Assembly (NCBI GenBank): GCA_020440645.1
Contig: JAGRNR010000009.1
Coordinates: forward strand, 1-64,000
DNA length: 64,000 nucleotides
Direction of reading: 5' to 3'
DNA from: JAHEFU01 sp020440645
GTDB lineage: Bacteria; 4484-113; JAFGCY01
A program made the position numbers and the translations under genes. Positions 34,847 through 42,957 of the stretch are shown one piece after another (the stretch's first letter is position 1; every line of letters starts with the position of its first letter). Under the pieces are notes generated by a model. It did no database searches, had not been told where the DNA came from, and was given only the letters and a program-made list of their open reading frames with translations.

Positions 34847-37009
34847 CTACTCGTACCTCCCGAGGAAGCTCTGAATGATGCGCCGCAGTGTCTCGTTGAG
34901 CGGGAAGGAGACGACAATGCACATCAGCACGGCACCCAACAGCAGCACGAACATGTAGTTCTGGATCTGCCCGTTCTGCCAGTAGCGGCCGTGCAGCCGC
35001 TTGATGATCCACCAGATCTCGCAGCACCACCAGCGGATGCCGTCGACGAAGTGCAGGTCAAGCCAGGCACTGGCATTGGCCAGCCCACGGCCGCCGCGCC
35101 CGATGCGCGTTGACAGCCAGTCGATCAGGCGGATGTCTGAAATGCCTGCAAGAATTGCGAGGAACTCGCCGAAGCCGCCCACCAGTCCCGTGAAGAAGGG
35201 CTTCAAGTACAGCCCCTCGCGGAAGAATCCGGTCACGCCTGTCAAGAGCGGGGTCGGGCTGGCCAGCCCGCGCTCCGAGGCGGAGACGAATCCAAGCACT
35301 GCGCCGGCCAGCACCAGCACGACCGAGAGGCCGGCGGCCAGTGGTTCGAAGTTGCCTGCCCATTGCAGGTCGTGCAGCCGGCCCTCGAAATAGGCGCGGT
35401 AGGATGGCCAGAAGGCGGCGATGCCGATGCTGCCGATGAGCGCCAGCAGGATGGAAATCACAGTCGGTCCGGCCCAGCCATTGCCTGCGGACGCTTGCTC
35501 CGCCAGGCCATTGGCAGCCTCCTTGCCGGGGGAAGGCATCAGCCCGCTCAGCAGGCGCGCACAGTAGGCTGCGGTAAAGGGAATCGATGCGATCAGCAGC
35601 AGCGCTCCGGCCTGCCAGTAACCCGGCATGGCGGGCATTGTGCTTGCCAGTGCGTTGCCACCGTAGTCCTGTCCGGCGCGGGACAGCAGCGCGGAGAGGA
35701 TCTGGTCCTTGCCGAAGTAGCCCGCCAGCCCGATCACACCGGCCAGGCTCAGGCCGGCCGGCAGCAGGGCCAGCCAGAACAGCTGTCCGCTGGCGGGGGA
35801 CTGCCTAAGGTCGTCAAAACTCGGTTCGTCGTCATTATGTGTTGCCTGGGCCTCATGCCAGCGCGCCACCACAATGCCGACCGCAAGGAACAGCGCGGCC
35901 TTGAACCAGGCATGTGCCAGCAGCTGGAATCGCGCGGCCTCCATCGCCAGCGCCCCGCTGCCCATCACGCACAGCCCAAGCTGGCTGACCGTGCTCCAGG
36001 CCAGCAGCTTCTTCGGCTGCTGCTGGCAACAGGCCACGATCGAGCCCATGAGCATCGTCAGGCCGCCGAGCATCACCGCCCAGGCCAGCGGGGCCACGTA
36101 CCAGCCGGGGTTGCCACTGTCCGCCTGCACCGGCACGACAGTTCGCCCGAACAGCAGGTCACTGGCCAACAGCGGCCCGGCCGCCACCAGAGTTGCACTG
36201 TGCAGCAGGGCACTGACCGGGGCCGGGGCCACCATCGCATCCGGCAGCCAGAATGACAGCGGCAGGAGTGCTGCCTTGCCGAGCACGGCCAGCAGGACTA
36301 ATAGTCCGGCCACGATCATCCAGTTCACGGCGGACAGCTGGTCCGGTACATGCTGTGCCACCCAGCCGATGCTGACCTGGCTGAGCTGCACCATGTGCAC
36401 ACCGAAGCGGCCGAAGCCGAACATGAAGATGAAGATCGCGAACAGCAGCCCGAAGTCCGTGGCGCGCGTCGTCCAGAAGGCCTGGCGCGCTGCCCGGTTG
36501 GCCTCCGGCGTGCCCTTGTGGCGGATCAGCAGGTAGCCGGCGAGGCCCATCATTTCCCAGGCGATGTACAGCAGGATCAAAGTGTCACTGACGAGGAACA
36601 GCAGCATTGAGCCGCAGAAGAATGTCAGCAGCGCATGGAATTGCGCGGCCTTCGGGTCAGCGCGCCGCTCGCGGATTGCATACAGCAACACCGCCACGCC
36701 GATCAGGCAGGTTGTCAGGATGAACAGCACCTGCGTGTAGTCCGCGCGCAGGGCCAGCGGGATCGGCGGGAAGGCGCGGATCTCCGTGGTGTAGCCGCTG
36801 ATCCAGTTGACCATCCATACCGCGCGGCCGGTCTCGGCATCCAGTCCCGCATTGACGGCGAGCGCCATCCCGGCACTGGCCACAAGCGACAGCACGCCGA
36901 GCAGGGCCGTGACGACGGCCGGCACACGGCGCATGAGCAGGCCCGCCCCCGCCGCCAGCAGCGGCAGAAGCGCGATCAGCGGCAGCAGTCCCTGCATCTC
37001 AGGCACCAC
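34847..37009 (-). CDS. nuoL: Complex I subunit L (antiporter-like, with lateral-helix C-terminus)
   Basis: Membrane subunit of 720 residues, the most distal pump of complex I. The key residues are present: Glu152 (YIAWEMMGLAGYLL), Lys245 (VLGKAALLPLSFWLPDAM), the His in SALLHSATLV and the Lys in HAWFKAALFL. The usual His before WLPDAM is Ser (LSFWLPDAM). The DIKR segment before the next helix reads QQPKKLLAWSTVSQLG. The C-terminal 180 residues contain a long amphipathic region and a last helix, as in NuoL. The first codon is GTG; a second GTG at 37006, six bases from GGAGG, is the better start. It precedes nuoM without a gap. Confidence 0.95.
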   Translation of the reverse strand: MVPEMQGLLPLIALLPLLAAGAGLLMRRVPAVVTALLGVLSLVASAGMALAVNAGLDAETGRAVWMVNWISGYTTEIRAFPPIPLALRADYTQVLFILTTCLIGVAVLLYAIRERRADPKAAQFHALLTFFCGSMLLFLVSDTLILLYIAWEMMGLAGYLLIRHKGTPEANRAARQAFWTTRATDFGLLFAIFIFMFGFGRFGVHMVQLSQVSIGWVAQHVPDQLSAVNWMIVAGLLVLLAVLGKAALLPLSFWLPDAMVAPAPVSALLHSATLVAAGPLLASDLLFGRTVVPVQADSGNPGWYVAPLAWAVMLGGLTMLMGSIVACCQQQPKKLLAWSTVSQLGLCVMGSGALAMEAARFQLLAHAWFKAALFLAVGIVVARWHEAQATHNDDEPSFDDLRQSPASGQLFWLALLPAGLSLAGVIGLAGYFGKDQILSALLSRAGQDYGGNALASTMPAMPGYWQAGALLLIASIPFTAAYCARLLSGLMPSPGKEAANGLAEQASAGNGWAGPTVISILLALIGSIGIAAFWPSYRAYFEGRLHDLQWAGNFEPLAAGLSVVLVLAGAVLGFVSASERGLASPTPLLTGVTGFFREGLYLKPFFTGLVGGFGEFLAILAGISDIRLIDWLSTRIGRGGRGLANASAWLDLHFVDGIRWWCCEIWWIIKRLHGRYWQNGQIQNYMFVLLLGAVLMCIVVSFPLNETLRRIIQSFLGRYE

Positions 37010-37044
37010 CCACCTCCTGCTGTGTCGTCGTCATCTGCAAGTCG

Positions 37045-37530
37045 TCAATCCTTCATCAGGTTGGCATCATCAAGCATGATGCTCTTCTTCATGCGGTAGA
37101 AGGCGATGATGATCGCCAGCCCGACCGCAGCCTCAGCCGCAGCAACGATGATCACGAATATCGAGAACACCTGGCCCATGTTCGTCATCACGGATTCCTC
37201 CGCGGTGAACGAGGCCAGGGTGGATTTCGGTCCGTAGTAGAAGTTGAACGCGCTCATGTTGATGTTGACGGCGTTGAGCATCAGCTCCAGCGCCAGCAGC
37301 ATCCCGATCGCATTGCGCCGCGCGATCACGCCGTACAGCCCGAGGCAGAAGATGAACGCGCTGAGCACGAAGTACTGGTGGTAGTCCACGTTGGTGAACC
37401 ACACCATCGGCGTGTCGCCACTTGAGGCGAACCACTGGCGCGAGGCGAACTCGATCGCCTGGATGATCGGCGCCAGGCCCTCGCTCGCCAGCGAGCCACC
37501 CTCGGACTGTTGCAGCAGCAGCAGTAACAT
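37045..37530 (-). CDS. nuoK: Complex I subunit K with N-terminal extension
   Basis: Small membrane subunit of 161 residues; NuoK is normally about 100. The canonical three-helix core is residues about 52-160 and keeps both translocation carboxylates: Glu82 (ALELMLNAVNI) and Glu133 (VAAAEAAVGLAI). The first 50 residues (QQSEGGSLASEGLAPI, then an amphipathic stretch) are extra. The ATG at 37530 shares one base with the nuoJ stop (TGATG) and is preceded by GGAAGG. The longer in-frame sequence upstream overlaps nuoJ and is not real. Confidence 0.95.
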   Translation of the reverse strand: MLLLLLQQSEGGSLASEGLAPIIQAIEFASRQWFASSGDTPMVWFTNVDYHQYFVLSAFIFCLGLYGVIARRNAIGMLLALELMLNAVNINMSAFNFYYGPKSTLASFTAEESVMTNMGQVFSIFVIIVAAAEAAVGLAIIIAFYRMKKSIMLDDANLMKD

Positions 37531-38576
37531 CAGTCCTTCCTCACCAGGATGATCGCGCCGAGCATCGCCATGAGCAGGAGCACGCTGGCCACTTCGAAGG
37601 GAAGTGTGTACGTTGCCATCAGCGACCAGCCGATGGCCTGGGTATTGCTTGTCAGTACTGCCGCACTGGGCGGGAACTCGGTGTTCTGCGGGAACTGCAT
37701 GAACATCCCGACGAGCGCCATGAAGCCGAACAGCATCGTGCACAAAAGCGCGGCCCAGGGGCTCAGGTCAGTGTTCTGCCTGAGCTCGGTGCCGATGATG
37801 TTCTGGCTGACCATGATGCCGAACAGGAACAGCACCATGATGCCGCCGATGTAGATGATCACCTGCACCATCGCGAGGAACTCAGCGTTGAGCAGGATGA
37901 AGTAGCCGGCCACGCCGAACAGCGAAAGGATCAGCATCAGCGCGGAGTGGAACACGTTGCGCATCGTTACGCAACCGATGCCGCCGCCGACCACGCCCGC
38001 CGTGAACAGCCAGAAGAAGAAGTTCAGCAGCCTGAGCGCGGGCACGCTGAGTGCCAGCATGCCCCAGAAGAAGGCGATGAAGCCAACGACTGTGAGGATT
38101 GCCAGCAGGCGCCGGTGGTCATGGAAGCGGTGCAGCGAAAGCTGCACGCAGGCGATCGTGCCGCCGACCAGCCCGAGGATCAGCATATTTGAAAGGTTGA
38201 CAACCAGCGGCTGGAACAGCAGGGAGCTGATCACGAACACCGCCAGGCCAGCGCTGGCTGCCACCCGCAGCAGTCCGGCCTCCGCCGGCAGGCGGTTGAA
38301 CAGCATCAGGTTCAGCAGGTAGAAGCCGGCGAGCATGCTGGCGCCCACCAGGATGCGTGCGTCCAGCTGCAAGGCCGCGGACCAGTCCAGTTTTCCACCC
38401 AGCGCTGCCAGCGGGGCGGCCAGCAGCGCCACAAGCACCGCGATCCCGGCCGTTGCCAGCAGCTGGCGGAAGATGCCGTCCAGCCGGTTGACGAGCAGTC
38501 CGGCGGCCGCCAGCAACGCGGCCAGCAGGGCCACATTGCGCAGCAGCATAAGGGCGGCGGGCAGGCTGGTTTCCAT
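37530..38576 (-). CDS. nuoJ: Complex I subunit J with large N-terminal membrane extension
   Basis: Membrane subunit of 348 residues, about twice the family length. The NuoJ core is residues about 180-348 and includes VFHSALMLILSLFGVAGYF, the pi-bulge helix FLAMVQVIIYIGGIMVLFLF and the C-terminal helix. Residues 1-180 add about five hydrophobic helices (about 10-30, 38-60, 75-95, 105-125, 128-148) with no recognised family. Extra helices here would sit beside NuoA/H/K at the hinge between the arms. The start overlaps the NuoI-like gene's stop by one base. One continuous frame without a stop argues against a misassembled fusion. Confidence 0.9.
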   Translation of the reverse strand: METSLPAALMLLRNVALLAALLAAAGLLVNRLDGIFRQLLATAGIAVLVALLAAPLAALGGKLDWSAALQLDARILVGASMLAGFYLLNLMLFNRLPAEAGLLRVAASAGLAVFVISSLLFQPLVVNLSNMLILGLVGGTIACVQLSLHRFHDHRRLLAILTVVGFIAFFWGMLALSVPALRLLNFFFWLFTAGVVGGGIGCVTMRNVFHSALMLILSLFGVAGYFILLNAEFLAMVQVIIYIGGIMVLFLFGIMVSQNIIGTELRQNTDLSPWAALLCTMLFGFMALVGMFMQFPQNTEFPPSAAVLTSNTQAIGWSLMATYTLPFEVASVLLLMAMLGAIILVRKD

Positions 38577-39571
38577 CAGGAACTCACCTCCCCGCGTGGC
38601 CGCCTGAGCGGCAGCACCAGCGCCTCGCGATTGGCAACCGGCATCGCCCAGCGCTCCTCGAACACGACGAGCGGGGTGCCGTCCGCGCGCTTCAGTTCGC
38701 CCAGCGCGGGATCATGGTCATAGCGTCCGAGGTCAACGAACAGCACCGTCGGCTGCCCGGGGGCCTGCGCGATTGCACCGCTGCCATCGGCGGCGATGAT
38801 GCGCAGCGCTTCCTCCTCAGTCAGTGAGTCGACATTCAAGAGCGGCACGCCGCGGTAGGCCGCCGGCAGCTTCGGCCGGCTGCGCGGATAGTCCTCGGTG
38901 AAGGGCTCGCTCGAAGCCATCCGGGCGGTCTCGCGGAAGCCGGTCAGCACGGAGGTGCCGTAGCGGTGCACGCGGTTGCTGAAGAACCAGAATTGGCTGA
39001 AGCCGGTTGCAAGGTAGCTCAGGTTGAGCACGAACACCAGGAACCAGAACAGCGCCCAGAGCATGAAGTAGCCGAGCTGGAACTTGAACACGGGGAGGCT
39101 GCCGGTCTCGCGCCAGATGGCGAAGCCCTCGCCGCTGAGCAGAAGCGTCAGGTTCGGCGTGTCGGCAATGCCCTTCACGCTCATCTTCGGGTGGATGCGG
39201 TCCAGCGGGTCGAATTCCACGATGAAGAAGAACAGGATGATCACGAACAGCAGCAGACGCCAGAGCGTGAAGTCGCGCACCATCCAGCGGCTGTACTTCA
39301 CAAGCGCGCCGGATGCCCACCAGAAGAAGCCGAGAATCGCCGGCAGGGCCAGCAGCAGGCCGCTAGCAGTGAACCACATCAGAGAGTACTGCTCGGAGGG
39401 CTGCTTGGAGGCATAGTCGTCAAACAGCGCGCCGTATTTCGTGTAGACGAACACCAACGTGAACCAGGACACGGCGATGAAGCCATAGAACTTGAACCAG
39501 TCCATCGCGGTGTAGCCGAACCAGCGCTTCGGCAGCGGATGGTGGATTGTCAGGTCATGCCCGTCAGGCAT
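38576..39571 (-). CDS. NuoI-like subunit without any cysteine, fused to N-terminal membrane helices
   Basis: Protein of 331 residues in the nuoI position. Residues about 25-185 contain about four hydrophobic helices. Residues about 205-331 follow the NuoI pattern: TGFRETARMASSEP, YP and KLPAAYRG before the first cluster region, then EEEALRIIAADGSGAI where CxxCxxCxxxCP should be, FVDLGRYDHDPALGEL where the second CxxC set should be, and FEERWAMPVANREALVLP matching the NuoI stretch after cluster 2. All eight ligand cysteines are absent; the whole protein has none. It cannot carry 4Fe-4S clusters. The ATG at 39571 has GGAGG six bases upstream. The NuoI assignment rests on motif alignment by eye and gene position. 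Confidence 0.7.
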   Translation of the reverse strand: MPDGHDLTIHHPLPKRWFGYTAMDWFKFYGFIAVSWFTLVFVYTKYGALFDDYASKQPSEQYSLMWFTASGLLLALPAILGFFWWASGALVKYSRWMVRDFTLWRLLLFVIILFFFIVEFDPLDRIHPKMSVKGIADTPNLTLLLSGEGFAIWRETGSLPVFKFQLGYFMLWALFWFLVFVLNLSYLATGFSQFWFFSNRVHRYGTSVLTGFRETARMASSEPFTEDYPRSRPKLPAAYRGVPLLNVDSLTEEEALRIIAADGSGAIAQAPGQPTVLFVDLGRYDHDPALGELKRADGTPLVVFEERWAMPVANREALVLPLRRPRGEVSS

Positions 39572-40034
39572 GCTGCACCTCCTCCACCGTTTCCGGCTCG
39601 TTGGCAGCACTGCCGCCCGCTCCTGCTGCGGCGATGTTGCGCAGCTGGGCATGGTGCCCGGGCGCCGTCACCACGAACCAGTAGAGGAAGCCGGGCAGCA
39701 ACAGCAGCACCGGCCGCAGTGTGAACTGCAGTTCGTACTGCAGCCACAGCGAATACAGGCAGCCGCAGGCCGCGAAGCTCCACAGCAGGGAAGCGATGCC
39801 GGGCCGCCGCCTGAACCAGGGGTTGATCCAGGCCGCATTGCGCGCCGGCGTCAGCGGCAGCACCGCCAGCAGCAGGCCGATTGCCAGCAGGGCCAGCGGG
39901 CCGAACCACTGCGTTGTCAGCACGGGTGCCACTCCAAGCACGATGCGCAGGTACAGGCCCCAGGCCCCGGCGGCCACGAGCAGCAGCTCTCCGAGGAGAT
40001 GCAGCAGGTTCTGGCTGGTTGACAGCATCCTCAT
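39564..40034 (-). CDS. Unknown multi-pass membrane protein between nuoH and the NuoI-like gene
   Basis: Protein of 156 residues, not recognised. About four hydrophobic helices (roughly 10-30, 38-58, 75-95, 105-122), a short basic loop (INPWFRRRPGIAS) and an acidic, Ala/Gly-rich C-terminal tail (ANEPETVEEVQHA). It starts in the nuoH stop (ATGA overlap) and overlaps the NuoI-like gene by 8 bases, so it is translated as part of the nuo operon. No canonical complex I subunit occupies this position. It is a candidate new subunit of the modified complex. Confidence 0.75.
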   Translation of the reverse strand: MRMLSTSQNLLHLLGELLLVAAGAWGLYLRIVLGVAPVLTTQWFGPLALLAIGLLLAVLPLTPARNAAWINPWFRRRPGIASLLWSFAACGCLYSLWLQYELQFTLRPVLLLLPGFLYWFVVTAPGHHAQLRNIAAAGAGGSAANEPETVEEVQHA

Positions 40035-41806
40035 CCGGTCCAGCTCACCTCCCGGCGGGGCTGCGGATGTCGGCGCTGCACGAACAGGATGCGCCAGGCC
40101 ATCAGGAGGATGAACAGGCCGAAGAACAGGCACAGCACGTTGTAGCCCCAGAAGAAGGCCTTCTCGGGGACTGTCATCACCGCCAGTGCTTCAGCTGTTG
40201 TCAGCGTCTGGTACTGGGTGACGCGCTGCAGGGCGGTCACGTCGACATCGGAGACGGCCAGCTGGTTCGCGCTGAACCAGGGATGGCGGTTGACGACGCC
40301 GAGCGCGGTGGCCGCCATCACGACCACGCTGGCCGGCAGCAGGAACTTCCAGGAGAAGAACATGATCTGGTCCACGCGGATGCGCGGCATCGTGGAGCGC
40401 GCCCATATGAAGAAGAAGCACACGGCGTAGGTCTTCAGCAGGAACCAGAACAGGCTCGTCAGCCACAATCCGTCGGGGCCGAGGAACATCGGGCCCTTCC
40501 AGCCGCCGAAGAAGCAGACGGTCATGATCGCGCTGACGATGAACACGTTGGAGTACTCGGCGACATAGAACAGCGCGAAGCGCATCCCGCTGTACTCCAC
40601 CAGGTAGCCGCCCAAGAGCTCGTTCTGCGCTTCCGGCAGGTCAAAGGGCGGGCGGTTGGTCTCGGCAAGGCTGACAACGAGGTAGATGATGAAGGCCGGG
40701 AACAGCGGCAGGATGCCCCAGGTCATCGTCTGGCGCTGCACGATCTCCGTCAGGTTCAGCGAACCGGCAAAGATGGCAACGCACAGCAGGCTCATCAGCA
40801 TCGGGATTTCGTAGGTCAGCAGCATCGCGGCCTCGCGCATCGCGCCGACCAGTGCATATTTGTTGTTGGAGGCGTAGCCGGACATGATCACGGCCACGAG
40901 GAACATCGCAAAGTCGGCGATGATCAGGAGCAGGCCGACATTCAGGTCCTGGATCATGTAGTAGATGATCTGCCCGTCGACAGCCGCCACGCCGAACGGG
41001 ATCACCACCCAGCTCAGGAGCGCCGGCAGGTAGACGAGGATCGGCGCGATCAGGTACAGCAGCTTGTCAGCGCTGAGCGGAACGGTGTCTTCCTTGAAGA
41101 AGATCTTGATCGTGTCGTAGAAGCCCTGGCGCCAGTAGTAGCGCAGCATGTAGCTCATGTAGAGCACGAAGGCGACCACGGTGCACAGCACGGTGAGCTG
41201 CGGCAAAAACGGGATGTGCGCCTTCGGGATGAAGCCCAGCAGGAGAGCGACGAGCATGCCACCGCAGGACGCGAGGGATGGCCAGGCCAGCAGTGACAGC
41301 AGCGTTGCCAGGAAGCGCCAGACGGAGGTCTGCGCGGCCTGCATCCGGCCGAGCGCTGGCAGGATCATCAAGCGGTTGATCAGCCCCATCATGCCCACGG
41401 CGAAGAACAGGATGATCCAGCCGCCGAACTGTTGCCAGCCGGCGGTGCCGCCGGTCCAGTAGTTGATGCCGTACAGCAGCGCGGGCAGGCCGATCAGCAC
41501 GCCGATCTGCAGGAAGATCCGCCGGAAGCGCTGCGGGGTGACCTCGCCGTACTCCTGCGGGCCGCGGCGGCCCTGCATGCGCGCCATCAGGCGGCGTTCC
41601 CAGACCTGCAGGCCGATGGTGATCATCAGCTCCAGGAGGAAGATCAGCAGGAGCGCCGTCACCAACATGATGCCGTTGGCAACCTCCGGGCTGAAGCGCA
41701 GGCCGGGCAGCGGCTCGGTGTTGAGCCAGGCGCGCATCGCCTCCCAGACGGTGCGGGCCTCGTCCATGTCGTAGCGCTGCTGCAGGATTGCCAGCATCGG
41801 GAGCAT
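40031..41806 (-). CDS. nuoH: Complex I subunit H with inserted helices
   Basis: Membrane subunit of 591 residues; NuoH is usually 325-420. The N-terminal helix and loop end in MARMQGRRGPQEYG (about 75-87). A foreign stretch of about 135 residues with around four helices (about 90-226) then interrupts the family pattern, which resumes with GFYDTIKIFFKED and the quinone-side loop AETNRPPFDLPEAQNELL, GGYLVEYSGMRF. A further tail of about 90 residues with one helix follows the normal end. The loop residues around the quinone entry are mostly conserved, with Gln in place of the second Glu in the usual PEAE. The ATG overlaps the nuoD stop (TGATG). It is the membrane anchor for the NuoB/D-like module. 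Confidence 0.93.
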   Translation of the reverse strand: MLPMLAILQQRYDMDEARTVWEAMRAWLNTEPLPGLRFSPEVANGIMLVTALLLIFLLELMITIGLQVWERRLMARMQGRRGPQEYGEVTPQRFRRIFLQIGVLIGLPALLYGINYWTGGTAGWQQFGGWIILFFAVGMMGLINRLMILPALGRMQAAQTSVWRFLATLLSLLAWPSLASCGGMLVALLLGFIPKAHIPFLPQLTVLCTVVAFVLYMSYMLRYYWRQGFYDTIKIFFKEDTVPLSADKLLYLIAPILVYLPALLSWVVIPFGVAAVDGQIIYYMIQDLNVGLLLIIADFAMFLVAVIMSGYASNNKYALVGAMREAAMLLTYEIPMLMSLLCVAIFAGSLNLTEIVQRQTMTWGILPLFPAFIIYLVVSLAETNRPPFDLPEAQNELLGGYLVEYSGMRFALFYVAEYSNVFIVSAIMTVCFFGGWKGPMFLGPDGLWLTSLFWFLLKTYAVCFFFIWARSTMPRIRVDQIMFFSWKFLLPASVVVMAATALGVVNRHPWFSANQLAVSDVDVTALQRVTQYQTLTTAEALAVMTVPEKAFFWGYNVLCLFFGLFILLMAWRILFVQRRHPQPRREVSWTG

Positions 41807-42957
41807 CACTTGTCGACCTCCCCGATCATGATGTCGAGGCTGCCGTAGATCACGAACAGGTCCGCCAGCAGGTAGCCGCGGCACAGCTCGTCCAGCAGGA
41901 ACAGGTGGTACAGGCTCGGCGCACGCAGGTGCATGCGGCTCGGGCGGTTGCTGCCGTCGCTGACGAGTGTCAGGCCGAGCTCGCCGCGCGGGCTCTCGAC
42001 CGCCGTGTAGACCTCGCCGCGTGAGACCTGCATCGCAGCGAAGTCTGGGCTGACATCCGCCGCCCGCAGCTCGCCGTTGTCAATGTAAGCCAGGCAGTGC
42101 TCAATGATGCGCAGGCTCTCGCGCATCTCGACGAAGCGCACGCGGTAGCGGTCCAGCACATCGCCATACTCGCCGGTCGGCACATGCAGCTCCAGCTCGC
42201 CGTACATCGCATAGGGCTGGTCGCGGCGCAGGTCATGCGCGATCCCGCTGCCGCGCAGCACGGGCCCGGTGGCACCGTGCTCGAAGGCGAACTCGGGCTC
42301 GAGCGTGCCGATCAGCTCGCTGCGGTTGACCCAGATCGCGTTGTCAGAGAAGAAGTCCTCGTATTCATCCAGCCGGCCCTGGAACCACAGGCAGAATGCC
42401 CGCACATGGCCGCTGAAGTCCTCCGGCGGGGCAGTGCGCACGCCGCCGGGCACGATCCAGCCGTGGTGGTGGCGGTGCCCGCTGAGCATCTCCAGCAGGT
42501 CGAGCAGCATCTCGCGCTCGCGCAGCGAGATGAAGATCGGGGTGTAGGCGCCGGCCTCCAGGCCGAGGTTGCCAAACCAGAACAGGTGGTTGCCGATCCG
42601 GCTCAGCTCCAGCACAAGGGTGCGCAGCCACTGCGCACGGGCCGGAACCGTGATCCCCTCGATGCGCTCGATGGCGTCCGCCACCAGCCAGTCCGCATTG
42701 CTGCCGGCCAGCCACTCGCAGCGGGACAACAGCCCCGCCGCCTGGGCGTAGTTGCGCTGGGTCACCAGCTGCTCCACGCCGCGGTGCATGAAGCCGACCT
42801 CCGGCGTGATGCGCTCGATCAGCTCGCCGTCCGCCTGTACCCGCAGTTCCAGCGGGCTCGGCAGGCTCGGATGCTGCGGGCCGACGGAGTAGACCAGCTT
42901 CTCGGTCAGCAGCGGGTCGCGGCGGATCTCGACACGGCGATCAGAGCTGCGCGTCAT
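41806..42957 (-). CDS. nuoD: Complex I 49-kDa-type subunit D lacking quinone-site residues
   Basis: Peripheral-arm subunit of 383 residues. Family motifs are plain: YSVGPQHPS, GFMHRGVEQL, GNHLFWFGNLGLEAGAYTP, GATGPVLRGSGIAHDLRR, and the end GSLDIMIGEVDK. The quinone site is altered. The second His of HPSTHG (Thermus His38) is Pro33 (HPSLPSP), and the Tyr of the MDYLHS segment (Thermus Tyr87) is Trp82 (CEWLAG); the spacing between them is exactly conserved (49). The usual Arg before P-G-G-V is Val169. The ATG at 42957 has GGAGG six bases upstream, inside the end of nuoC. It is not fused to NuoC. Confidence 0.94.
   Translation of the reverse strand: MTRSSDRRVEIRRDPLLTEKLVYSVGPQHPSLPSPLELRVQADGELIERITPEVGFMHRGVEQLVTQRNYAQAAGLLSRCEWLAGSNADWLVADAIERIEGITVPARAQWLRTLVLELSRIGNHLFWFGNLGLEAGAYTPIFISLREREMLLDLLEMLSGHRHHHGWIVPGGVRTAPPEDFSGHVRAFCLWFQGRLDEYEDFFSDNAIWVNRSELIGTLEPEFAFEHGATGPVLRGSGIAHDLRRDQPYAMYGELELHVPTGEYGDVLDRYRVRFVEMRESLRIIEHCLAYIDNGELRAADVSPDFAAMQVSRGEVYTAVESPRGELGLTLVSDGSNRPSRMHLRAPSLYHLFLLDELCRGYLLADLFVIYGSLDIMIGEVDK

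Noticed and set aside
33585..35030. 481-codon minus-strand frame overlapping nuoM and nuoL
   Set aside because: It is out of frame with two unambiguous subunits, is Arg/Gly/Ala-rich without membrane helices, and has no family match.
39881..41296. 471-codon plus-strand frame opposite nuoH
   Set aside because: Antisense to a conserved membrane subunit; the predicted protein is Glu/Gln/His-rich low complexity.
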